A stretch of DNA of 64,000 nt from Paenibacillus soyae (lineage in GTDB: Bacteria > Bacillota > Bacilli > Paenibacillales > Paenibacillaceae), in contig NZ_JANIPJ010000012.1 of assembly GCF_024623455.1 (NCBI RefSeq), forward strand, positions 62,001-126,000, given 5' to 3'. This document shows positions 1 to 6,798 of this stretch, one piece after another (position 1 is the stretch's first letter; each line of letters opens with the position of its first letter). The position numbers were made by a program, and so were the translations under genes. Below the pieces are notes generated by a model that did no database searches, had not been told where the DNA came from, and saw only the letters and a program-made list of their open reading frames with translations.

Positions 1-1
1 T

Positions 2-148
2 CATATGGCGGGAGAAGACTGCGAAGCAGTAGAAGGAACCATCCTATTCGTTCCCGCGCATGTTGAACATCGGTTTCATTCCATCACGGAGGAGCTTCTT
101 ATTCTCGTCGTATTCGCGCCGGCGGAATATAGCAATCGCAAGGAATAA
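2..148 (+). CDS. Cupin-domain protein, C-terminal fragment (cut by window edge)
   Basis: An open frame enters from the left edge and ends at TAA 146-148. The last 48 residues read FVPAHVEHRFHSI, then a hydrophobic strand and FAPAEYS. This is the typical end of a small cupin barrel, where the histidines help bind metal. The N-terminal half is outside the window. It lies on the same strand just ahead of the HisA-like gene and may share its transcript. The substrate is unknown. Similar short cupins are often stress or sugar-related proteins, but nothing here decides that. Confidence 0.6.
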   Translation, partial: HMAGEDCEAVEGTILFVPAHVEHRFHSITEELLILVVFAPAEYSNRKE

Positions 149-252
149 GAACATACCTCTTGGCAGACGAAGTATTGCGCAGCTTCCGTCCCCTGTGTCA
201 AAATGGGGAGAGCTATAGGACATTCTATCAACAGAAGAATCGAGGAACGACG

Positions 253-1011
253 TTGAAATTCAGACCTTGTATCGATCTGCACGACGGCAAAGTGAAACAA
301 ATCGTAGGAGAAACCTTGAATGACGCCATTGTCGAAAATTTTGTCTCTACGCATGATTCCGCTTATTACGCGGAATTGTTCAAACGGGACGAGCTGACGG
401 GCGGACATGTCATCATGCTTGGCCCGGGCAACGAAGAGGCGGCGCTGCGGGCGCTGCAAGCTTACCCCGGCGGTCTGCAAATCGGAGGAGGCATTACGGC
501 CGACAACGCTTCCACTTATTTGGAGAAGGGCGGCTCGCATGTCATTGTGACCTCGTATATTTTCCGCGACGGCCAATTAAACCACGCGAACCTGGATCGG
601 ATTGCAGCCGAAGTCGGCAAGGACCGGCTTGTCATTGATCTAAGCTGCAAGCAGAAGGACGGTAAGTGGTACGTCGTGACGAACCAGTGGAAGCTGTTCA
701 GCGATTTCGAAGTGAACGAAGCGAACATTCGGGCGCTGGAGAGCTGCTGCGACGAGTTTCTCATCCATGCGGTGGACGTTGAAGGCAAGCAAAGCGGCAT
801 CCAGGAGTCATTAGTCCGGGATTTGGCGCAATGGGTGAACATTCCGACCACCTACGCGGGTGGAGCCCGATCGATCGCCGATATGGAGCGGTTCCTGGAG
901 CTGTCGGGCGGCAAGCTCGATCTGACGATCGGCAGCGCCCTCGATATATTCGGGGGCAAGTTGTCCTACGAGGAAGTCGTGCGGTTCAGCCGCGAGCAAC
1001 ACACATCATAA
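253..1011 (+). CDS. HisA-type ProFAR isomerase of the eukaryotic (HIS6) subtype
   Basis: Likely 1-(5-phosphoribosyl)-5-[(5-phosphoribosylamino)methylideneamino]imidazole-4-carboxamide isomerase, a TIM barrel of histidine synthesis. The frame is open from 160, but TTG 253 has GAGGAA about 7 nt upstream and gives MKFRPCIDLHDGKVKQIVG, the family N-terminus. Visible marks are the first-strand Asp in CIDLHDG, the phosphate-binding GGGI, the mid-barrel VIDLSCKQ, HAVDVEGK, and YAGG with GSALDIFGG at the end. These strings match yeast and plant HIS6 rather than usual bacterial HisA. No other his gene is nearby, so it may be a stand-alone copy. Family confidence is high; role in histidine synthesis is inferred. 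Confidence 0.85.
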   Translation: MKFRPCIDLHDGKVKQIVGETLNDAIVENFVSTHDSAYYAELFKRDELTGGHVIMLGPGNEEAALRALQAYPGGLQIGGGITADNASTYLEKGGSHVIVTSYIFRDGQLNHANLDRIAAEVGKDRLVIDLSCKQKDGKWYVVTNQWKLFSDFEVNEANIRALESCCDEFLIHAVDVEGKQSGIQESLVRDLAQWVNIPTTYAGGARSIADMERFLELSGGKLDLTIGSALDIFGGKLSYEEVVRFSREQHTS

Positions 1012-1017
1012 TAGAAT

Positions 1018-1060
1018 ACGGCCCTGCAGCATGTTGAATGGATGCTGCAGGGCCGTTTTT
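1018..1060 (+). terminator. Intrinsic terminator after the HisA-like gene
   Basis: A perfect 15-bp stem (1018-1032 with 1042-1056, core GGCCCTGCAGCAT) with a 9-nt loop is followed by a run of T. It ends right at the stop of the convergent MORN gene and may work in both directions. Confidence 0.9.
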
Positions 1061-1061
1061 A

Positions 1062-3008
1062 TCATTCGTTGATCGTGCCGTTGCCTCGCGGATATTCCGC
1101 CACTTGAACGGAGCTGTCCGCCATTTGATACGTTAGGGTCGCTTCCGCGTAGACGTCTTCGTCGTACATCACATATACGTAGCAGTTGTCTACGCCGAGC
1201 ACATGCCCCCAGCGATCTTGCACAAAGCCGTTCATAAACTTCGCTTTATTTTCTTTGGAGAGGCTGTTGAACGCATCTAAGTCCTCTTCCGTCGAGAGCT
1301 GGATGAACATCATCGCTTCCGTGTTGGACAAGTCATATTCATTCTCGTAGTAGCCGTCGGCGTAAGTAAAGTCGGAATTTCGGGACAGCGATTTTATTTT
1401 GCTGTCTTCCGTAACGGGAGGCGGATCCTCGCCGTAAAACTCGTCGTTCACCCAATAGCCCTCATTATGAATCGTGCCGTCGACTTCCTTGATGAAGCCA
1501 TAACCGTCCATTTTATCTTCGAACACTTCGCCAATGTATCGAGCTTCGTCATCCAAATAGAACATGCCTACGCCCGTAATTTGGCCGTCCTTCATCTGAC
1601 CTCTGTAGTACTTTTCTCCGTTATCCGTCAAATAGACGGTGCCGTAACGATTCGGCACATTGTCGAAGAAATAACCTTCATAACCAAGCTTGCCGTCGTA
1701 ATATTCTTTGCCAATGCCCCGATTGCTGCCATACCAGATGCCTTCGAATTTCAGCTCGCCTTCGTAATACATTTTGCCTTGGCCGTCGAAGCTTCCATCC
1801 GTGAAGGAACCTACGTAATAGGACGTATCGTCGAAGTAATACGTGCCTTTCCCGTTTAACGCGTCGCCGCTGAACATGCCGGCATATTGCAAGGAATCGT
1901 CGGCATTCAGCAGCTTGCCGCTTCCTTCGCGCATGCCGTCCACGAAAGGTCCTTCATAATAGGAGCCGTCGCTGTATACGGTTGTTCCTTGGCCGTTGAA
2001 GCGGTTGTTCTTGAACTCGCCTTCGTAGTAGGAGCTCCGGTCCTCCAGATCGTACATGATACCCGAGCCTTCAATGATTCCGTTCTTGAAATCGCCTTCG
2101 TAGAACAGCTTGCCATTATGAAGCAGACGTCCCTCACCATGCGGCAGCCCGTTCTGCTCAGCTCCGAAGTATTCCGTATCGTTCGAGTACAAGTATTCGA
2201 AGTTGTAGGAGGTTACCGTGCTGTCGATGTAAACCGTCCGGGTCTCGCCGTCCCAAGTGACGCGCCGGCCGGTTGCTTCGCCGATAAACCGCAGCGGAAC
2301 CATCGTATTGCCCGTCAAAATTTTAGGAGCCGTTGGCAGCGTGAGCTGCTGTCCGCTGACGCTCGCGGTTTTGCTGTCGATGACCAGCTCGATTTCCAGC
2401 TTCTCTTTTGTTCCGGTTACCGTACGAGTCGCTTGATCCCAGCCGACCTCCAAACCGAATTGCTCGAATAGAGGGCGGAACTGTACCATGGTCGAACCGC
2501 TGATAATGACCGGATCGATCTGGAATTCGGCCAGCTCGCCGTCGATGTAGACTTCGATGGGGCCGTTATCTTCGAATTCGGAAGGGTCGATATCCACAAC
2601 GGCAACATCGTTTTCCTCCAATTGGTCCACCACGTACCGGCCTTCTTTGCTCAAGGCGTCGCGGTCGATGGCGAGCAGCTCCAAGCTCTCCACGTCCGCA
2701 AGGGCAGACAAATCAAGAGCTTCGTGCGCGCCAAGCAAGAGCAGAGTGTGCAAGAAGTACGCTTGCTCCAAGCCCTTCAAGCTTCGGATGTCTTCGCCCG
2801 CGTCGATGGACAGCTGCGTCAGAATATGAACCTCGTCCTCCGTCACAGGCTCGGAGAGAGGGAGTCCCAATTCCTCGCGAATTTCGTTCTCAAGCCCCTT
2901 GTCCAGCTTATGCGACAATGCCGCATATGTGCTGCCTGGCGCGCTCCACGAGAGAGCGGCGGCCGTGATTGCGCTTGCAATCAATAATTTACCTGCTTTG
3001 CTAAACAA
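1062..3008 (-). CDS. Secreted MORN-repeat protein with copper-amine-oxidase-N domain
   Basis: About 648 residues from TTG 3008, which has AGGTGG 8 nt upstream and starts directly with a signal peptide (basic FSKAGK, hydrophobic LLIASAITAAALSW, then STYA). The frame is open back to 3053. A helical segment follows, then a copper-amine-oxidase N-terminal-like domain (VIISGSTMVQFRPLFEQFG and TMVPLRFIGEATGRRVTWD), a common stalk in Paenibacillus exported proteins. The middle carries about ten MORN-type repeats of the form YEGxFxxGxxxGxG (YEGDFKNGIIEGSG, YEGEFKNNRFNGQG). A non-repeat C-terminal domain closes the protein. It probably acts at the cell surface; the ligand is unknown. Confidence 0.8.
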   Translation of the reverse strand: MFSKAGKLLIASAITAAALSWSAPGSTYAALSHKLDKGLENEIREELGLPLSEPVTEDEVHILTQLSIDAGEDIRSLKGLEQAYFLHTLLLLGAHEALDLSALADVESLELLAIDRDALSKEGRYVVDQLEENDVAVVDIDPSEFEDNGPIEVYIDGELAEFQIDPVIISGSTMVQFRPLFEQFGLEVGWDQATRTVTGTKEKLEIELVIDSKTASVSGQQLTLPTAPKILTGNTMVPLRFIGEATGRRVTWDGETRTVYIDSTVTSYNFEYLYSNDTEYFGAEQNGLPHGEGRLLHNGKLFYEGDFKNGIIEGSGIMYDLEDRSSYYEGEFKNNRFNGQGTTVYSDGSYYEGPFVDGMREGSGKLLNADDSLQYAGMFSGDALNGKGTYYFDDTSYYVGSFTDGSFDGQGKMYYEGELKFEGIWYGSNRGIGKEYYDGKLGYEGYFFDNVPNRYGTVYLTDNGEKYYRGQMKDGQITGVGMFYLDDEARYIGEVFEDKMDGYGFIKEVDGTIHNEGYWVNDEFYGEDPPPVTEDSKIKSLSRNSDFTYADGYYENEYDLSNTEAMMFIQLSTEEDLDAFNSLSKENKAKFMNGFVQDRWGHVLGVDNCYVYVMYDEDVYAEATLTYQMADSSVQVAEYPRGNGTINE

Positions 3009-3216
3009 ACGTTTTCCACCTTCCGAATGTGAAATATTTGGTGCCACTCCCATTAATACGATGCTTGCTCAAAAAATCCTTCTTTTGGCATGTCGGAAAA
3101 TGAAGAAAAATATGATAATCGATTATCGCTGGATATGCTTTCATGATTAGGCCGAAAGAGGTATAATCGTGGAAGTTTACATATACATAAGAGCGAATGG
3201 AAACAAGGAGGCCGTC

Positions 3217-3588
3217 ATGGAGTTTGGCAGAGCAGTACCCATTCTACGAATATTCGATCAAACGAAAGCTTTAGAGTTTTATATCGATTTTCTTGGGTTC
3301 CACATCGATTGGGAGCACCGGTTCGAGCCCGGTACGCCGCTATACCTGCAAGTATCGAAAGGCGGCTGCATCCTGCATCTATCCGAGCATCACGGCGATT
3401 GCACGCCGGGCTCCGCGGTTCGCATCGAGGTTGGGGACGCCAAGGCGTTCCAGGAAGAGCTCCTCTCCAAGCGATACAAATACGCGCGTCCCGGTTATTC
3501 GGAGGAATGGCGCGCCGTTGAAGTCACCGATCCGTTCGGCAACCGCCTTGTATTCTACACGCGGGAGCCCAAGGAGCAGACGACATGA
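3217..3588 (+). CDS. VOC (glyoxalase/bleomycin-resistance) family protein
   Basis: About 123 residues. ATG 3217 is chosen because AAGGAGG lies just upstream; the frame is open from 3169. It starts MEFGRAVPILRIFD, and has ALEFYIDFLGFHIDWEH in the first beta-alpha-beta-beta unit and VTDPFGNRLVFY in the second, the standard layout of the vicinal-oxygen-chelate fold. The protein resembles small bleomycin-binding or glyoxalase-like proteins. Substrate unknown. Its stop overlaps the next gene's start (ATGA), so the two are translationally coupled. Confidence 0.8.
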   Translation: MEFGRAVPILRIFDQTKALEFYIDFLGFHIDWEHRFEPGTPLYLQVSKGGCILHLSEHHGDCTPGSAVRIEVGDAKAFQEELLSKRYKYARPGYSEEWRAVEVTDPFGNRLVFYTREPKEQTT

Positions 3589-4382
3589 TCATCAAGCTTG
3601 CCATAGAGGTTGCCATCTCGGCCGCGTACGAGGCGGGCAGATTAACGCGGGAGAGATTCGGCGATTTAACTAGCATTCAAGAGAAGGATGAACACGGCGA
3701 TCTGGTGACGGAAGCGGATTACGAGGCGGAAGCGATTATTCTGGCCAAAATTCGCGGCGTCTTCCCCGACCATCGCATCCGATCGGAAGAATTTGGGGAC
3801 AATGAGAACGAGAGCGACTGGGTATGGCTGGTCGATCCGCTCGACGGAACCAATAATTTTGCCGTGGGGCTGCCGTTGTTCGGCATCTCGATTACGCTGC
3901 TTCATCGGTCGGCGCCGGTCATGGCCGTTATCTACGAGCCGATGACGGACCGCCTGTACACAGCCGTCTCTGGCGAGGGCGCGAGATGCAACGGACAAGT
4001 CGTTGCCATCGGCCAAGCGAAGCCGGTCGCGAAGCCGCGCGTCGGGTGGATTCAAGGGCATGCCGTTCAGAATGCGCAGGACGCGGTTAAGCTAAGGCAT
4101 TATATCGATGTGCAAGCGAAACGGATGATGAGGCTGTGGGCTCCGACGCTTCAATGGTGCATGCTAGCCAGAGGCGATCTGGACGCCATCATCGTCTATA
4201 ACTCGGAAGGCGAAGATCTGTATTCCGGTCTTCTTATGGCGCAGGAAGCGGGAGCCGTCGTCTTCGATTACGACGGGCAGCCGTTTACGGGCGCGTTCCG
4301 TCAGCCTTTTCTTATCGCATGCCATTCGGAGCATGCGGAATATTTTCAGAACATGGTTCGAAGCGGACTTCCTTCCTCATAA
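3585..4382 (+). CDS. Inositol monophosphatase family phosphatase
   Basis: A 265-residue Mg-dependent sugar-phosphate phosphatase of the IMPase/FBPase/CysQ fold. Metal-binding elements are the Glu pair in RIRSEEFGD (residues 67-69), motif A DPLDGTNNF (84-92) and the C-terminal motif B region GEDLYSGLLMAQEAGAVV. The usual Trp of motif B is absent, but the Asp is kept. Length matches the family. The substrate (inositol phosphate, NADP or another) cannot be read from sequence. It is second in a VOC-IMPase-Nudix-ZIP run on one strand. Confidence 0.85.
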   Translation: MIIKLAIEVAISAAYEAGRLTRERFGDLTSIQEKDEHGDLVTEADYEAEAIILAKIRGVFPDHRIRSEEFGDNENESDWVWLVDPLDGTNNFAVGLPLFGISITLLHRSAPVMAVIYEPMTDRLYTAVSGEGARCNGQVVAIGQAKPVAKPRVGWIQGHAVQNAQDAVKLRHYIDVQAKRMMRLWAPTLQWCMLARGDLDAIIVYNSEGEDLYSGLLMAQEAGAVVFDYDGQPFTGAFRQPFLIACHSEHAEYFQNMVRSGLPSS

Positions 4383-4423
4383 GAATCCATTCGGCACAGA
4401 GAATAGAAGGGACTAGGACGGCA

Positions 4424-4942
4424 ATGGAAATATTGCGGGAAATTTACGAACGCGATCTTGGAATCAGCGATCGCGACGCCGGCTCTCGCAGGCACGGCAA
4501 GCAGGTCTGGTTCCGGCGCGCCGTCAGAGGCGTCATATTCGATAGCAAGTATCGGATGGCGCTACTGCATATCGACGACGGCAACTATTATAAGCTGCCC
4601 GGCGGCGGGATCGAAGGCGAAGAGTCGATGGAAGCGGCGCTGGCAAGAGAAGCGATGGAGGAGATCGGGGCGCCGATCAGCATCCATAGCGAGATTGGCC
4701 TCGTCGTGGAATACCGGGACGAGCACGAGCTGGTTCAATTCTCGTACGGCTACGTCGCCGAGGTAACGGGAGAGATGACGCCGGCCCAGCCTACGAACGA
4801 GGAGCTTGCCAGCGGTTTGAAGGTCAGCTGGATGACGCTTCGGGAAGCGATCGCGACGATGGAGCGGCATTCGCCCGAGACGTACGTCGGCAAGTTCATC
4901 CAAGAACGCGATATCAGCTTCTTGAAGACATTACACCAATAA
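4424..4942 (+). CDS. Nudix hydrolase
   Basis: 172 residues from ATG 4424, with AGAAGG upstream; an earlier in-frame start at 4319 would overlap the previous gene and lacks a site. The Nudix box is complete at residues 61-83 with the pattern G-x5-E-x7-REAMEEIGA, so pyrophosphohydrolase activity on a nucleoside-diphosphate-linked compound is expected. The N-terminal 30 residues are basic and polar. The preceding gene ends 41 nt upstream and the ZIP gene starts 13 nt downstream, so co-transcription is likely. Confidence 0.85.
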   Translation: MEILREIYERDLGISDRDAGSRRHGKQVWFRRAVRGVIFDSKYRMALLHIDDGNYYKLPGGGIEGEESMEAALAREAMEEIGAPISIHSEIGLVVEYRDEHELVQFSYGYVAEVTGEMTPAQPTNEELASGLKVSWMTLREAIATMERHSPETYVGKFIQERDISFLKTLHQ

Positions 4943-4955
4943 GGAGAGACTCGCT

Positions 4956-5687
4956 ATGACTGCTGCTCTTCTTGGCAGTTTTATATCCGCGATGGCGACC
5001 GTGCTGGGCGCGATTCCGCTGCTGTTCGTCCGGTCGCTGTCGGAGAAATGGAAGGATATTCTCATTGCTTTCACGGCGGGCATTATGGTGTCCGCCTCCA
5101 CCTTCGGCTTATTGCCGCAAGCGTTGAACGAATCGGGATTGCTGGGACTCACATTGGGACTCATCGTCGGAGTCGTGATCTTGGACTTGCTCGAGAAAAA
5201 CATTCCCCACATCGACGTTGAGCAGAAGCGGGGGATCAGCTCGTTCGATTCCAAATCGCTGCTCGTCATATTCGCGCTGTTCATTCATAACATCCCGGAA
5301 GGGCTCAGTACGGGATTCAGCTATGCCAGTACGAACGAAGGCTTGGGACCGATGGTGGCGATCGCGATCGGCGCCCAGAATATGCCGGAAGGGCTGGTGC
5401 TCGCCGTATTCCTGACCCAATCGAAGGTCAGCAAGCTGAAGCTGCTGCTTATCGTCACCGCGACGGGACTCATGGAGATGGTGTCCGCGGTCATCGGGTA
5501 TTTTACGGCCAGCTACATCCAGTCGCTCATCGGCTTCGGGCTCGCGTTCGCGTCGGGCGCGATGCTGTTCATCGTATATAAGGAGCTCATCCCAGAATCC
5601 CACAGCCATGGGTACGAGCGCCCGGCCACGTATTCGTTCATTATCGGGCTTCTTGTCATGATATATATAAGTTATTTTTTCGGATAA
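4956..5687 (+). CDS. ZIP-family divalent metal transporter
   Basis: A 243-residue polytopic protein (about eight hydrophobic segments) preceded by AAGGAGAG. It carries both signature metal sites of the ZIP family: HNIPEGLSTG in the fourth helix and QNMPEGLVLAV in the fifth. There is no long histidine-rich cytoplasmic loop, which fits the GufA/ZupT-like bacterial branch. It probably moves zinc or a similar ion across the membrane; direction and metal are not given by sequence. A strong terminator follows, so this is the last gene of its transcript. Confidence 0.88.
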   Translation: MTAALLGSFISAMATVLGAIPLLFVRSLSEKWKDILIAFTAGIMVSASTFGLLPQALNESGLLGLTLGLIVGVVILDLLEKNIPHIDVEQKRGISSFDSKSLLVIFALFIHNIPEGLSTGFSYASTNEGLGPMVAIAIGAQNMPEGLVLAVFLTQSKVSKLKLLLIVTATGLMEMVSAVIGYFTASYIQSLIGFGLAFASGAMLFIVYKELIPESHSHGYERPATYSFIIGLLVMIYISYFFG

Positions 5688-5693
5688 CGACGC

Positions 5694-5724
5694 AAAAAAG
5701 AGCACAGGCTATGTGCTCTTTTTT
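5694..5724 (+). terminator. Intrinsic terminator after the ZIP gene
   Basis: Stem AAAAAAGAGCACA (5694-5706) with TGTGCTCTTTTTT (5712-5724) and a 5-nt loop. A-tract and T-tract symmetry suggest function on both strands; the small minus-strand gene at 5741-5881 ends just beside it. Confidence 0.92.
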
Positions 5725-5740
5725 GGTGCCCGTGCTGCGG

Positions 5741-5881
5741 TTAATTCGCCGGTTTCTCGCTCGTGCGCACTTGCTTCGGCGACGCTTGGGTGTCATCAGC
5801 CAGCTTATCGCCGAATTGATCGAGCCTCGACGGGCTGGAAGCCGGGCCGTTATTGTCGGGTTTGTTGTTTCTGCCTGCCAT
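5741..5881 (-). CDS. Small hydrophilic protein, 46 residues
   Basis: A 46-residue frame begins MAGRNNKPDNN and ends SEKPAN, with GGAGGTGATGAGAT immediately upstream of the ATG, one of the strongest ribosome binding sites in the window. It is highly polar (Asn, Asp, Lys, Ser, Gln), lacks cysteine and membrane segments, and is probably disordered. It ends at the bidirectional terminator 5694-5724. I do not recognise the family. The site and the terminator make it likely real. Confidence 0.6.
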   Translation of the reverse strand: MAGRNNKPDNNGPASSPSRLDQFGDKLADDTQASPKQVRTSEKPAN

Positions 5882-5943
5882 ATCTCATCACCTCCAACTC
5901 TGTTAGGATGAGCGGCCAGCTTCATTTTATGCAGAAGAAGGAA

Positions 5944-6459
5944 TTACTCCGATGTTTCCCTATAGTAGATCACCGTAGCGTCAAGCTCGCCTGAAGCCGA
6001 TCTGGCGAACCGCGGGATCTGTCCCGCTTCCTTGTAGCCCAGCGATTGGTACAGAAGATTGGAAGGGTCGCCGGCTCGCGTGTCCAGGACAAGCAGCGTT
6101 CTCCGTTCGGCTATCGCCCGGTCGTGCGCGGCGTTCATCAGCTTCCTCGCGATGCCGTTCCTCCTCTTATACGGATGGACCATCAACTTGGCGATTTCCG
6201 CCCGGTGGGCGGCATTCCGTTTCATGGCCAGCTGAAGCTGAACGGAGCCGGCGAGCTGTCCGCCAAGATAGGCGGCCCACAAGATCGTACCCGGTTCGAT
6301 GACGCTCTTCCAATAGCTTGCTGCTTCCTCTAGCGACAGTGGCGGAAGGAAGCCGATGGATGCGCCGTCCTCGACAACGTCCAAGAGCAGCCGGGAAAGG
6401 TCGTCGAGCTGCTGCTCGTTAATGAAGGTAAGTTCCACAATGGTTACGGTTTCTTGCAT
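5944..6459 (-). CDS. GNAT-family N-acetyltransferase
   Basis: 171 residues. AAAGGAG ends directly against the ATG at 6468, so the second ATG (6459), 9 nt further on, is the better start (MQETVTIVELTFI). The acetyl-CoA binding motif A is clear: IAKLMVHPYKRRNGIARKLM, with the R/Q-x-x-G-x-G/A signature as RRNGIA. It continues with LLVLDTRAGDPSNLLYQSLGYKEAG. Acceptor unknown. Resistance-type or metabolic acetyltransferases look alike at this level. Confidence 0.85.
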   Translation of the reverse strand: MQETVTIVELTFINEQQLDDLSRLLLDVVEDGASIGFLPPLSLEEAASYWKSVIEPGTILWAAYLGGQLAGSVQLQLAMKRNAAHRAEIAKLMVHPYKRRNGIARKLMNAAHDRAIAERRTLLVLDTRAGDPSNLLYQSLGYKEAGQIPRFARSASGELDATVIYYRETSE

Positions 6460-6501
6460 GCCGGGCATCTCCTTTGCGTATCCATGTCGATGGAGTAGGA
6501 T

Positions 6502-6681
6502 TTATACGAGTCCGATTTTTTGAAGCCAGGATTTGGCGTCCGCAGCCTTACCCTTGGCGGGTACGGTCAGTTTGGCCGATGGCTTCGCGTCCGTGACAAA
6601 ATCGCCTCGTTTTGCTCTCCGGTTCCATTCCGCCTCGCGATCCTTCCATAGCTGCTGCTGAACGAATTCATGTACTAGCAT
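6502..6681 (-). CDS. Small basic protein of unknown function, 59 residues
   Basis: The start is set at ATG 6681 (MLVHEFVQQQLWKDREAEW), because GGGAG abuts the earlier ATG at 6690 and sits 9 nt before this one. The N-terminal half is a predicted amphipathic helix rich in W, R and E. The C-terminal half is Lys/Ala-rich and ends SWLQKIGLV. No cysteine or membrane segment. It is divergent from the SgrR-like regulator. Family not recognised. Confidence 0.55.
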   Translation of the reverse strand: MLVHEFVQQQLWKDREAEWNRRAKRGDFVTDAKPSAKLTVPAKGKAADAKSWLQKIGLV

Positions 6682-6798
6682 AGGTATCATCTCCCGTTTC
6701 TCTTTGTTGATTCCATTATGCTCTCGCTAAAAGGGAAGAAAAAGAGTATAATCTGGAATATTAATTTCCCCTTTTATTTGGGAGAGGAGGCAGCCCTC

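Noticed and set aside
1887..2471. Long plus-strand frame inside the MORN gene
   Set aside because: Antisense to the MORN and stalk domains; no start signal and no protein-like motifs.
3173..3195. AGTTTACATAT, close to a dif half-site
   Set aside because: There is no inverted second arm at 6-bp spacing, so it is not a site of the S1-S3 kind.
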